This document shows, piece by piece, positions 12,032 through 25,735 of a DNA stretch of 64,000 bases. A program made the position numbers and the translations under genes. Where the stretch lies: the NCBI GenBank assembly GCA_013398295.1, contig VZSF01008169.1, forward strand, positions 372,001 through 436,000, read 5' to 3'. This DNA is from Chionis minor. Its lineage: Eukaryota; Chordata; Aves; Charadriiformes; Chionididae. Position 1 is the stretch's first letter; each line of letters begins with the position of its first letter. The notes under the pieces are model-generated. The model searched no databases. It saw only the letters and a program-made list of their open reading frames with translations, and was not told the origin of the DNA.

Positions 12032-15000
12032 ACTTTGTTTTTTAAATGGGCTCTATTTAAATATTTTTTCATTTCAGTTGCTTTACTGCTGTAGCCAAAT
12101 ACGAAGTTACACATCTGGAACAATAATGTGGGATATACCAAAATAAAGCAGTGACTTCAGAAAGAGTCTCCAATTCATAAGTCAGGTAAGGGGAAGTGAT
12201 TTGATTATATTTTGGAAGTTCAAAGAAGGAATGATGATGTGCTAAAAGGGGTCTTTCACCCTTTCAGGAAGAAAGATTTAACATCCAGGTCTAAAGCCTG
12301 AATTCAGGAAATCTAAATGAGGTGAAATTAAAGGAACTTTTATAAAAAAATCATAAGAGTACGTAAATCAATGACTCAAATCTTAAACTCTGTGAAAATA
12401 AGGAATCAAGCAGATACCCAGAAAGGTCAACAGACTTGGAGGCAGACCATCAGAAGAGGAACCCTGACAGTACAGCACTGGAAGGAACATACATAGGTGG
12501 GAGCAATTACAGAAAAGCCGAAGTGCCTTGTTAAAAATCAGGTTTATATATGTATATAAAAGTATATATGTACACATATATATAGTTATTCCAAAGTAAC
12601 ATATTTCACTAATAATTTGCTGACAATTTATTCTGTCAATGTCACAAACTGAAGAACTCAGAAAAGATATCTTAGTAACTTCAGGATTATCTGAAAATGT
12701 GGATTTCTACACTGTCTAGTAAGTAAAATATTTTTAGCAAATGAAAACAAAACCATGCAATAAGGTTCTAGGTGAGAAAATAAATTGAAATCATCAAAGT
12801 ACCAATACATTTTAGGTTTGTCAGTCTGTAAACAATCAGCATAAAACCCACCTGAAATTAAGCTGTAAATATCATCTGTTTTCAGATCACCATCTACTTG
12901 CATTTCAGTCACAAAAACTTGGCAGAAACTCAGTTGTGTGTTCACACTGCAACTATGTTTTGGAGTATTCCTAGTGATGTGCTACAAGCTGTACGTAATT
13001 AGGCCTGATTAACCTTGTTCATTAATAGGGACAAACATAAGGGTTAAAATACAAGTATGAACAAAAGACAGGTCAAAAGGAAGAAGAAAATGTATTGTCT
13101 ACAGAAAGGTCTTCCTAGATTTGGGGAACTGTGGACAAAAGCTTATGTGCATCAAAAGATATCACAAAGAAGTTGTAATTGTTTTTTGAAAGAAAAAAGT
13201 AAAAGAAAAAAAAAAAAGTAGGACTGTAGCCCTTCAGAGTTCCCTTATACTTATCCAGTGATCTGCTGTTAAAAACAGCCCTGTACTCCATGCCAGGAGT
13301 GTACAAACCCTGCACAGGAACCAAGACAGGGAACATATAGTCGTACATTGTGGTTCTTACTGCAATAATGAAATTAAGTTTTAGGCATTGTCTGCATGAA
13401 TAATCTCTCTTGATTACATTTTGAAGTTTTCAGGGAATGGTTAATTAACAATGGACAAGACCTCCTCATTGTGGTTCTGCTTTCTCCAGTACAAAAGGAT
13501 CATTGGACTTTGGCGCACGGGTCTCCACTTCCTGGACTCGTCCCTATTAGATTGTTCCTTGCTTCTCCTTGGAGACGTGAGATAAGAGATACCGTGAACC
13601 TCAGTTCTGGACTCAGCACCCTGTGGAGCGACCAGCCAATGAATTCCATTTCCACTTCTCGAAAAGGGAGCTTTGAGGGGAATTGTTAGCGTCCAGGAAC
13701 GACAGCCTCCCCCCAACCTGCCAGATCAAAAAGGGGAAGAGAAATGGAAGGACAGGGCCTGCATGGATTTCCTATCTGTCAGACTTTGTTTTCTTGATTT
13801 AAGCAATATCTCCAATATTGTTAATCTCTTCCTGGAGATATGTACACAAATGCTTACCATCAAGTCAATGCATCCATTGCATGCCTAAACTTTTGCACAG
13901 GCATCTTTATGAGGACCTTACCTGTCAATGGGGGAAATATCTATCCCTTAACGAAAGCATCTAATAACACTTCTAGGAGATTCACATGATTGTTTCCCTT
14001 CCCTACAGTTGTCTTCCACAAAAACATTTGTGGAAAGAGATGATCTGCCCACAGGTTTCAGGACACTTAACATCAGAACTGCAGAATGACCCTCAAGCAT
14101 AGCCAGCATTTGCTTCAAACCAATTTTCTATCAGCCTTGATGCAACTGTGCACACAAAATCATTCTCTTTGCAAATCTCTTTTACAAACCAAGGCTAATA
14201 CCTCGAGCGTCTAGACCAGAGATGCAGGACAAGGATGTGAAGCTCTTTATAAAAATCTGACTGAAGAGAAATCAATATTACAAACATACCCATAAGAAGG
14301 GATCCACTACTCCCACAATATATAAAACAGCACTGCGCTATCCAGCAAGTACTTGTAAGGCACCTGTCAGGAGTGGGAAATTCTTTTCTCAGCTCTCTGG
14401 GAATATACAGTGATATATTATCATTGAAACTGGAAAATATTATAAGCATACCCATATGTTCATAACCTTAAACAGAGTTATCCACCACAGTATATTCTCC
14501 TGTGCTTTGGTCCCAGTATGGTAAGGTTTACTTTAGGCTTTTAATCTGATCATGCATACCCCTAATTGTTTATACTATAATTATAGATATTAAATTGTTT
14601 TGTCTTCTACGACAAATGTGCTTTAGAAAGACTAAACCAGAAATTAAATGCATGTAAAATAGTAGAACTATTTCAATGGCACTAATTGCAAAACAATTTT
14701 AAAAAGCATCTTTTGATGAAATAATTGTTTTAATTATACTTAGGTTTACCAACTACAAACCCTTCAGCTTTTAGCATTAAGACAATTTCATGCATACTGT
14801 TTTCCCACACTTTATTTCAGAGTGTAAATAAACTAGAAATATAAATCACTGCAAAAGGACATCAGAACAAAACAGAAGGAAAAGCGGTGATCTCGCTACG
14901 TGTAACAGGGTTCTATCATAGTAAATAGAACTACTGTTAATGGATATTATCTAAATGAAAACAGGCAATTCATGAATTGTCTAGGAGAAACCTTAATACT

Positions 15001-18000
15001 GGGGCACTAGTGGGGATAGCAAATCTCAGGTCCTTCAGAAATGGCACCTGCCCATGGAGGGGCTCAGCGAGGAGCTCAGCGAGCTCCCTCCTGTTGCAGA
15101 AGGACTAGTCTGCACCAAGGCAGGTCTTCCAGCAGGAAGTCCTCGCAGAGGACAAGGTTCCCATGACTGCCTGCCTTCAACTCACAGATCCAGCTTCATT
15201 TCAAAACCAAAACAAGATGCTTCTTGACTGCACGCTGTGGCAGACCATAGATTTGCCATGGTACATTGTCCGTTGTCTCAACAAAAAAATAAATGTAATA
15301 ATTCTTATCTATGTGGCAGCAACTTTCCACTCGGTTGGTCTTAAATTTTTCTTTGACTGTGAGACATCTAGGAAAGGTGTTAAAAATCAAATACTGTAGT
15401 AGGGAAAATTTATTCAATAAAATGACTACTAAAGGTAATTAAACGATATCCCCAGCCAAATACCTCAGATTTGGTATTGTCTTTATTGTCGAGTGGATAC
15501 AGACACAGTAAATACCTTCTGACATTTGGTAGGAAGGGGAGGGGAAAGGAGATATTTGTGATTCAGAATGAATGTGGAGAGGAGATGCTGGAGAGAGACA
15601 CTGCAGATGTAGACTTGCTCTGTCAGAATTGCAAACATTTTTACAGCTATAAACCACTCAAATTTCTTCTCAGTTTAAAAATATGCCTGGAAAGAACTAC
15701 TTTATGTTATTCTGTGAAACAACTACAGTAACAACTGCTTGTATTCTCACTGCCCACAAAAGCTCAACACAGCAGTGAGGAGGTTCCTGCTTCAGTAAAA
15801 ATCACAGTAATACTCTTCTAAAATTTCAGAACTATCAGTCCTTCGGAAGACAAAGAAAAATCCCTCTGTACTCTGATTGCTGAATCAGTTAGTGTAAATA
15901 GAGCAAAACCACAGGAACTGCTTGGCAGGATTTTAAGTAGTCTTATCTCTACACTGCATTCTTGCTAGCACTGCACCTCAGTACATGCACAATACTTTTG
16001 TGCTGGTCTTGCTCTCACCTTGTAATCCACCAATTAAACTGATTGAAGGATGCCAGAAACTAATGTATCTGTTTAAACTTTCCCACCTGGTAATTGCATT
16101 TCAAATTTTCTAGATGAAAAATTTATCTCATTGAGCTTTTTTTTTTTATGAGGAATGTTATTTTAAATAGCCTTATGGATTAATTTATATTTTCAACTCA
16201 TTGAATTTCCACACTACCCTTGAAAATTCTTCCATTATGAGGAAAAAAAGTATTCTACAACATATTTTATTATAACAGATAATGTTGAAGCCTTCAGAAG
16301 CTGTGGGTCATATCTTCAGCAGGTATTAATGGATGCTCTCTACTATGGTCAATAGGTTAATTCCAGATTTTCCTAGCTGAGGTTCTGGTTCTCTCTCTGC
16401 CTAGCTAGCAAACCACTAAAGTCGTAATCAATGTTACTTTCAGTATGTAGTTATTGACCTATATATACACATACACATACATGAATTTCTGCAGTTTTCG
16501 GAACAAACTTTGATAAGAAAAGATATCATTACTGTCTTATACCTGTTTTTTTTAGGATTATCATCTCAGAGAACTCGTGCTCTTCAGCTGCAAAAGTGTT
16601 ATTTTTTAATTTTACTTTTTTACTGTCTTTTCATTGTTTGTCAAATACTTCCTTTCTGCAATATATTATGTAACACTGGTCAAAACCATGCAACAAAAAT
16701 GTTTCCAAATAAAAACTGTCATAAGGTTGATACAATCTCTTTGCATAGACAGAGGCATCCGATCATTATGGGACATATTTCCATCAGTAACAAAAGTTTA
16801 TTGGCTGTATCTTTAAAACTGACAGTGTCTTTTAGGATCTATCAAATGTATCATAACATAAGCTATCAAAATGAATAAAATATAAAGTGCATACTTCTTA
16901 GAGACATCATTTCCAAGCACGCAAACTTTTATCTTACTTTTGAAAAAATGTCAACTCACTTGGAGCAGCACTTTTAAAAATATGATTTATGAGAAAGGCT
17001 TATTTTAGAAGCTCCGAGAACTACACAAAAGTCCTTCAAACAGCAGGGCTACCCCAACTTTCAACAGAGAAAGTAGTAAAACAGGTGAAGGATGGGAGCA
17101 AGTAAGACAGAATCATGATCCCCCACACTCAATCAAATGCAGCTGCATTTGGTAAATAGTTCTAAGAACTAAGTATGTTGCAGCTGATGAAATACTCTTG
17201 CAAGTTCCCAGTTTGCATTCAGAAGATCAGATGTTTGTAGCATAATAGCTGCTGCCACACTAAGGCACCAGGAGAGTGCTCTGAGTGTGTGGAGAGGTGA
17301 GGACCTCACAGCTGAGGTAAAGAGGTTGATATGAGAACAGCCCCATCATGCAAAAACATAGTGCTCTTTTAAGTAAAGCCTCTTCATAATGTAGGATTCA
17401 GTGTACAATATTATTATTTACACAGCACTCAATGAAAGACATTGTTCTTACATTATCTCTAACATTAGAGCTTCTCAAGGTCATTCACTGTTAAAACCGG
17501 TCGTCACTACTAAGCCTGGCCATGATTTTAGGTGAACTAATGCAAGCCGGGCTGTAACACTACACAGGCTCTCCTTAAACTCTTCCCACACTTGTTGGTC
17601 AAAGATATGTCTAACTGCATCATCATACTACATTTGACAGGCTGAAATAAAAGACAATTCAGCCAAATTTCAAAAGTTGTTTTTAATCTCATCCAACTTC
17701 AGTTTCCTAAAGTGAACAGACTAAGCTAATCATCTAGGCTCCCTCTGTAGACATCAGAGGAGCAGGGCCACCTCAAGAGTGAGATTTAAAAGACAATTTT
17801 ATTTTGAGCATATGTAATAGAATAGGACAAGACGTCCTCTCCAAGTGCTTCATTATTTCTCTTGACTAGCGAGGAAACTTAGATTAACTTAGATTAGAAA
17901 CCTAACTTCTAGATGAATGTCAGTGAGACAGCTCCTGGTTATTTTGATATAGACTTGGTTAGGAACAGCTGTGAGAGCAGCCTTATACAGACAGCATTAA

Positions 18001-19029
18001 AGATAATTCTTGCTTCAGGCAATTCACAAATTAAGCTAAACTAAACCCCCATTTCAGCTATAAAACTATTTTAAAAGATGCTTTTGGGGTTTATATTATA
18101 CATCTTAATGGGAGAAGGGTGCCATATGGAGGAATTTCATTTTGTTAAGAGATACTCAGTGCTCTTATCTTCCCTATGTACAACATGGAAATTGAAAGCA
18201 AACATAAAGCTTATCATATATTTTTGCAAGCAATTGTCATTTTAAATACAGAGAACTTTATTAAGAGAGCAATGGGATACAGAAAGACTAAAGTGAAAGA
18301 TCTCAGAGTAAAGGCTCTTTTAACTCAGTTAACGCCATCTAGCTGTATGTAGTTATCTTGCATTTAGTGGTTTGCATATACGGATTATGGCTCTTTAAAA
18401 TGTCATGTATTATTTTCCAAAGATCATTTTCAAAGAGAAATTGTAATTCACCAAGTACAACTGGCATATAAAATAATAGCTAATGTAACCATATGATGAA
18501 ATTGCTGTCAAGTTGTTTACCAACTGTCCATTACAATCAAACATGGTCTTGTGATTATTTTCCTGTTCTGCTTGAGAAAAGAAATTTATTTGACTTCCAA
18601 ATCCAGGCTTTTGTTCCAGTAGCCTTTGAATTCTGGGAGTAGAGAAGTATTTTGTAACCTCCTCAGCCAAACAAAGGATTTCATGCACTCAAAAGTGAAT
18701 ATCATCAAACCCTCCATGGCCAAGAAGTGTCTGCCGATACAATGGGGGAGAAATCCCTCAACGAGGATGAGAAGGAGGAGCATTTTTCAGAGGGTGGCTC
18801 CACACTTACAAAGTAGATGAAAGGCACGCACCTTTAGCTCACTCTGTTTTTGCAGAATGCTGCTGCAACAAACATGTACTTATCAAAAAATTTTGGTGAT
18901 ATGGCCACTATCTGTGTGCTTTCTACTGCTTTGCTACTTTCTATGCCCTAAAACCTGAGATGATTGGCTTTACTGCCAAAGCTCTTCCCAATCAAGCTGC
19001 CTCATTCTTAGAAGGAGTTCCCTACAGTC

Positions 19030-19333
19030 ATCTGCAAAGCTGTCTTAATTATCTCATTTCAGATCCTGTCTTTGATACGTTGCTTATAGAAAACTCATAG
19101 CTGGCCTGCTGCTCTCCTTTGAACACTGATTTTTTGGCTGACCAGTACTGTCACATTGCTTCCTTATGCTCCCCCGTCTGTCTAGCCCCATCTGTTGTCT
19201 CTTGTTTCATACTTAGATTATAAGCTCTATGGCAGAGGAGCTGCCTTTTTGTTCTGAGTTCACTTAGTGCCTAAAACAATGCAGGCTTGACCCCATGATT
19301 AGGGCTTCCCAGCACTAGAATAATACAAACAAG
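19030..19333 (+). mobile_element. Ancient sauropsid LINE/SINE 3' tail
   Basis: The segment ends with a diagnostic order: TTGGCTGACCAGTACTGTC, then CTCCCCCGTCTGTCTA, then a TTAGATTATAAGCTC box followed by GGCAG, then CTTTTTGTTCTG, GTGCCTAAAACAATG and a TAATACAAA end at about 19321-19329. I recognise this as a common old repeat tail in reptile and bird genomes, related to MIR/L3-type tails. I cannot name the family with certainty. The 5' edge is soft and may reach 18900. The copy is heavily diverged. Confidence 0.6.
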
Positions 19334-19890
19334 CAAACATTCTCACAAATAACCCAGCTGGAGCACCGGATACAGACACTGCCTCGCAGACACATGGAGG
19401 GATCAGATTCCACCGAAACTAAATTACCCGACAATACCGGTCCATTTGGTCATCACTGCAAAACAGCCTTCATGTTCCTCTTGCTTTTCCATCTAGCTCA
19501 CAGTTGTGGCTTTTAGCTAAATAATCTCTCCTCTGAATAAAACTTGTCAAGTTGTTGCATAGTGCTCTTTAGGTATCAGGCATCTGCTGCCCCTGTCTTG
19601 GGCTCTTCTAAAGTAAGCAGCCTCAGAATCTCCCTTTCTCTATTTTACCAGAAAAAGTTGGAGCTTGAAACCAGGTCCCCTGAAGCCAACTTGGATGTAA
19701 GGAGTGGTTCACTCAAACCTCCATTGGTTTAAGGCACTGTAGCCTTCTGGTGTGAGTTACCATGCCTTGGCCCGTACCTTGTTCACAGAAGAGATGTAGG
19801 AACAGCACGTGCGAGTGCTCCTCAGCTGCGCTGTGCAAAGTTGGGGACCTTCAATTTGAGCTACTTCTTGTGGCAGTTTTAAACTAAATC

Positions 19891-19930
19891 TCCTTTTTCT
19901 TTTTTTTTTTTTTTCCTTCCCCTCCTCCTG
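19891..19930 (+). repeat. Pyrimidine tract with T-run
   Basis: A long T-run (about 19900-19914) flanked by CT-rich sequence. No acceptor-plus-exon follows that I recognise. Confidence 0.8.
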
Positions 19931-22081
19931 CCTGGAATACTGCTCTCTCAGATGACTTGCTCACCAGCTCATGCGTTGGTTTCTGTGCACCCCTGGCCAG
20001 GTTGGATTCCAAGTCTAGCTCTTCAGCCTCTTCTGCCTAGATCCCCACAACAGTGCAAGGAATACACATGGTCATCCAATAAAAATCTCTACTATGGGGG
20101 GGGACACAACGGGACAACAAAAAGATTAAAAAGCCATTGTGAGCAGATCCCAGAAGAGCAAAGAAACAAAGGACCACGTGTGTCTCTAGATGCTTCAAAT
20201 GATGAATTCTATGCAGAATCTGAGTCCATCAGGGCTGACAGACGCAACTGGGGAAGTTCGCAACGCTCACAGCCATCCTCGCCTGCAGATTCTGGCTAGG
20301 GATGTGGTATGGTTATACCCTCATTCCCATTTTCAAGGCTGCCTGTATACAGATGAGCAGAATTTGGGACAGGATTTCTCTTGTGGTTCTTAAAGTGCTG
20401 ATGAGTTTAATTAACTTTTTCATGAAAGTAAAACAGAGAATAAATTTTAGCTGTATTCCTATGAGATCAGATTATTAATGGGTCTCGCTAACTTAGATTT
20501 CTTCAAGCACCTCTCTTTCATATTGTCAGTATTTTGCTGATTTGATTACATAGAAGAGGCACTAGCATGATAACTGCTAATTAGAACTGAACTCTCAACT
20601 TATTACCAGTCCATCTTTTTCTGGGTTTCACATTAGCAGATCAATACAAATAGATAATGTGCGTACAGCTGTGTTTACCTCTAATACTGAAATCACTCTA
20701 GTTCATACATGTCTCCTTTCAAATCTTTTATCCTGAAGAACTGATATGAAAAAAAGAATATAAGGAAATCCAAAAGTTCAGCTAAAAAAGGTTTTAGTAC
20801 AAATTAAGTTTTGTAACTGCAGTGATCAGGAATGTCCTTGAGCTGAGAAGTTTTGATTATATCATTAACAAGCAGTGGTAATACTTGTATGCAGGCATCA
20901 GCTGTAAATTGTGCTTTATACAGAGTCACTATATAGGGATTCAGGAACTCATACAGGACGTTCCAGAAATACTCAGCACCGATGAACTTTAGTAGAAACT
21001 GAGAATGTTTAGCAGCCTGCGCTACTACCACCACAAAACACAACTGTGCAGTCCATGCTGAAATAATTATGAGGTAAGTACCTGGTAATTTCTCTTTTCT
21101 AGCCAAAGTGCACATTACACATTAATTACAGTTAAGCCACTTAAGCACAATTATCAAGTATTCTACAGAAACATGTCATTTCTATGCAGATTGTATTTGG
21201 CAAGAAAGCTCCATGAATCTACTGTGTTACTCTGTGTTGCCATATAGATGTGGACAATGCAAAGCAAGCTATTAACAAACCAAATAACTCTGAAAGAAAA
21301 TTTAATATTTTAATATTTATTGCTGCCACAGACACACCTTCTAAGAATGCTGAAGTAGATTAAAGCATGGAAAAGAGTAGATTATGAAGGATGTACAGAT
21401 ACATTTGTTTATCTGACATGCCTAAAGAAGCTGTCTGGTACTCTGGTGTCTCATGTGTTGCTTCTGAATTTTACAACAAAACAATAATGATGTGTCCAGG
21501 TGGCAAAAATTCTGTTTTAACAGCTGCATCAACTGCTCAAACTCAAAAGCAGTATCTTAACAGATTAACAGTTTTCCACATTATTATCATCTTTGTAGCA
21601 TGCAATTTGTTCCCAACGATAATTAGGTATTTAGAAACACACATAATTAGAGAGAAATGACTGGATGATTTTTTATTTGCTGAGAAATCTACTGTCAGGA
21701 AAGGAGATCCACTATGGGGACTCATGTGATTCGGGTGCTAGAATTATTTCCAGAGGATGTGAAAAAATGTGGTTTAAACTAGCTAGATGGTAAAATAATG
21801 TTGTAACAATACAGGCCTACACATAGTTAATTTGTGCATGATACTTCTTTCTCCAAATGGAACAATTCTTTCCCTAACATGCATTTCATTAAGCATGGGT
21901 ACTGATGGGAATATACAAGATTTAGTAAAAGATGAACTAGAATATTTTTTTCCCTGTTAAATAGATCTTTCCTAGTCTAATTTGTGTTGAAAGATAAAAC
22001 ATTCAAGGGACCATTAGTTCTAGAAGGCATTTGTTTCTTCTTATTATTTTTGCGTACCTACTGCAGGGCTCTATTTCTGTT

Positions 22082-22099
22082 TGCTGCTGCTGCTGCTGC
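22082..22099 (+). repeat. TGC trinucleotide repeat, 6 units
   Basis: Six perfect TGC units (CAG on the ATRNL1 sense strand) in presumed intron. Short and probably stable. Confidence 0.9.
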
Positions 22100-22810
22100 A
22101 CTGCCTGTCACTAAAATACATCTTTAACTGTATATCATTTTTCCTCTGGATTTTATTTACCATGTCACTCACCAGCTAGCTTCATATAAGTACACCTCAA
22201 GCTACTGGAAAAGAGAATTCTCCACATTCACTACTAATATCATTCTGTAGATCGAGTGGAGTGCTTTATGAGAGATGCTGCTATCATCCAAAGACAAATC
22301 ATCTCTATGACATATTCAGTCGGCTTTTACCCAGGGCTTAAAATCATACATCTACAGCACTAAAATGTTTAAGATGGCCCTACAGCATCCTTCTTCTGAA
22401 AAATTGATAATTCTTTCTGTGCAGCAACAATAAACTCATTTCCTCAATTACAGGTGCACACGTACGCCCACACACATACCTCCACCAGCATCCACATGCA
22501 GAAGAAGACATTAAAACATATGTAAGTGCAATACCAAACATTCAAACACTGCAGCTGTTTGTACAAACATAATTTGTCCTTTCTTATGACCAACCCCTGC
22601 AATGAATGTTGCCCATGTTCTAGAGAAACACGACAACAGTACGTTGTTGAAGGCCCTATCACAATGCGCTTACCCAAGGGAACTGAATAATGGTTGCACA
22701 GCCAAATCTGGCAAACCATTACTTCCAAGAACTTGGCTTTCCAGTTTCAATTCTTTCCTTTTAAAACAACCTCTAGAGCATTTTTTTTCTGGCTTTTGCT
22801 GGTTGTTTTT

Positions 22811-22824
22811 AAAAAAAAAAAAAA
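22811..22824 (+). repeat. A homopolymer
   Basis: Fourteen A in a row after a short T-run. No LINE or SINE body is recognised before it, so it is not clearly a retroposon tail. Confidence 0.9.
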
Positions 22825-24349
22825 GGCTTTAAAAGTTTGCTAGTATAACTGCAATGTTCTCCCCAAAGCCCCAATACTCGATACTGGACCTTTCAGCTGC
22901 ATCACAAAACTCTTCAACTTTATGTTCTGTACCAAATATATGAATTGTCAGCAATAATCCCGTGGGTGAAAATTATCTTTTTACAACCCTCCAGATGGGG
23001 TAAAATGACAAGGCTCAGTGGCAGGTCTGGAGAGGTATGGCTGGAGAGCAGGGAGCCTTTGACTGTGCCTGCTCCATCCTCCCCCCTGCTCCAGCAGCTC
23101 AAGTACTTCACAGTGCAGCCTCTACTGCTACAGCTGCTCTGGCAGCAACGTGAACCTGAATCTTTAAAAATGTTTGAGCTCAGTTATTATTTTGGCCTGC
23201 TGCCATTTTTTCCTATGAAATGCAGCTAAATGAAAGAAAACTGTGATGTTCTACAGTTTATGGTTCCACTAAACTGGACTGAATTCAGGGAACAAAGAAA
23301 TGGCACGTCTTTAGTTCATGGGTTTTTTTTCCTTGACCAAATTTAAAAGTCTGCTGTAAACAACAGAAGTGTTAGAAATTGCCTTTGAAAGCAACCATAT
23401 TTTTCTGCAAAAATCTTTCATTCCAATGTGCTGGGAAACTTAGCAGATAGCCCTAAGTTTGTCCAAATATATGTTTCGTATATAACTACACAAGCACTTC
23501 ACAAACGTGGTAAAATGAGCACCCATGTGACAGCAGTTGCATTTAAACTTAATTGCTTCAAATAGCTAGCTGCAGATACAGACAACCTTACATACAGCTA
23601 CTAATGCCTTACACACAAACTGACTGAAGTCATTAATAGTATTAGAAAATAAACTTCTGCTTAGTTTCTACAGAATTAGAATTGGAGCATAAGTAAATAC
23701 AAGCAGTCAGTTAACCCTGTTATTTACAATATTTGAAGTAATTCTACAGCTAGTTCAGAACGGCAAAGTTCTGAGTATTGCAGTACTTCTGTCCACTTAC
23801 TCCGAGTAGCTCTCAAGATGCACAAATTGTACTTTCACATATCTTCAACTTCTTCATTTCTATATAACTTTTATTTTAAAAATCAGCATCACAAAATGTT
23901 TCTTTCTTCCCAATGTGGAACCAGTTCTATATTGGGAAGTTCCACATGTTGTTCCCAGTATGTAACAACAAACATGGCCAAGTTTCACGAGTCTTTAGGT
24001 GCAGTGAACAAAACTAAGTACCGCAGCACTTACATAATCAAGGTTCAATATTTAATGATGCATCACAGTGATACATCACTGAACGACGCTGAGGTAGGAT
24101 TTGTATGGAAAGATGGTATTGACCAATTGATAAAGCTGAAAAACAACAGACTTTCTTAAACATGACCCTTCTTCAGATCTGAGTTTTCTAAACAGAGGGT
24201 TCCCAAGGGTGTTACGATTCAGCTAAGAATCATGGACTTTTATCAATTTTTTATCCATGCACACACATGCACATGCATAGACATTTAAAAATACACTCAA
24301 ATGTCTTAACATTTCTTAAATAGTACAGGTTACCTGTTGTTTTATGTTT

Positions 24350-24380
24350 GGGGGGGTTTTTTTGTTTTGTTTTTTTTTTT
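24350..24380 (+). repeat. G-run followed by T-rich tract
   Basis: Seven G then T-runs broken by single G. Low complexity. Confidence 0.85.
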
Positions 24381-25721
24381 AGCAAAATGCAGAGAAGGAA
24401 TGGCACTATGCTATGGAGATAAGTTCTGAAGTATCTGCTTAAGAGCACTTAAAACTTCATAACTCATTTTGTTAGTCAAGTTCACTCAAAAAAGAAATCC
24501 TTTACCTTATAGAGCCATACTTTCTATCATTTTCTAAAAAAACCCACATATGCAGGTAGGTGTAAAAGAAAACTGAATATGTAGAAAGATGAGCTAACTT
24601 ACTACTACCAAATAATACCTTAAGACTCTTGTCTTTCCATTAAAATAATAAAAATAACTGTGCCGACAAACAAAACACAGTAAATTACATTTTCTCATAT
24701 GTATAGGGATGTTTACTTGCAGCACCATCTAATTCCTCAGCAAAGCGGTCATTTTCTTGTCATTTCCAAGTAATATGTCATAACTTGCTCAATCTTTTGA
24801 ATGTTACTTTCCATAATGACACCTTGAAGTGTCCTAAGAGTCTGGGAGAAGTCAGAATATTTTATGTTGTGATATCAACACACCAGTCTATATACAGACA
24901 ATGAATAATTAAAGTTGCTCATGAAAGGGTAGTATGTGTTAAGGTTGACTTCATTTTCCATTTCTGCTTCTGTTTTTGTTGTTCAGAAGAAGGAGAAGGC
25001 ATTATCTTGAAAGATATTTCTACGTACAGGACAGTGTCAGAAGTTCCTTCCCAATTAATTATTTTTCAATATGAAGATCACATTCAACTTGAAAAAAGAA
25101 ACCCAAAACCTACTACTTTTTATTGCATTACTACACCTATGTGCAACATCACACTTAAAAAAGCTGTCTACTGTAACAATTTGATCCCATGTCGGCATTT
25201 CAGCTTACAAATGGGGTATTTAACTTTACAGCCTTGTCTAACAATGCTTTCTCATTTAGTCAGGGAGAGATCCAGGAAATCAAACTGTAGCATATCTGTC
25301 TGTCTTTGCGCAGTCAGTGTATGTGAGACTGGATGGTTTTATCCTGCTTCACTAATAGGAAATAAAATTGGTTTCAACTGTATCGAGAATGAAACACACT
25401 ACAAGTAGACCTGCAACTTCAATCAGGTTCATTTCTTCCCATTTCAACTGTACCAGTCTGAGACAAGAAAACGGTATTACAGCATACTCAGAGTTTACAA
25501 GAAAGGCACATAACTATGGAGACAAAACTAGCCAGCTCTTTAATTCGTTACTGGTCAGGTCATAAAATCAGTATAATTCATAACCTTGCTTCCAAAACAA
25601 AGAACATATTAAAGTAAGATTCCAGATGCAGTAATGAGTAATCTGCTCTGATTTCTTTAAACAGAGATCTATTCCTCTACATAAATTGTTTGGCTTGAAA
25701 TGCTGAAAATGTTTTGAACAG

Positions 25722-25735
25722 AAAAAAAAAAAAAA
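25722..25735 (+). repeat. A homopolymer
   Basis: Fourteen A in a row. No retroposon body is seen beside it. Confidence 0.85.

Larger units (their letters stand above)
6161..19029. other. Gene-free AT-rich interval with short simple repeats
   Basis: No exon is recognised on either strand. Contents include a C-run (6991-7004), a tandem repeat (6698-6773), a G/T tract (about 8291-8330), a purine-rich stretch (about 11330-11510), an AACC run (12007-12031), an alternating TA/TG stretch (about 12545-12586), a GC-richer pocket (about 13490-13740) and a short 11-12 bp duplication of GAGCTCAGCGA near 15060-15085. The longest open frame outside repeats, 7293-7883 on the minus strand, has no recognisable motif. 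Confidence 0.5.

Noticed and set aside
13441..13740. GC-richer pocket, considered as a solo LTR fragment or exon
   Set aside because: No TG...CA ends, primer-binding site, polyadenylation pattern or target duplication could be seen, and no protein motif.
25007..25408. 133-codon plus-strand open frame
   Set aside because: No motif, antisense to the host gene, and length is within chance expectation for this much sequence.
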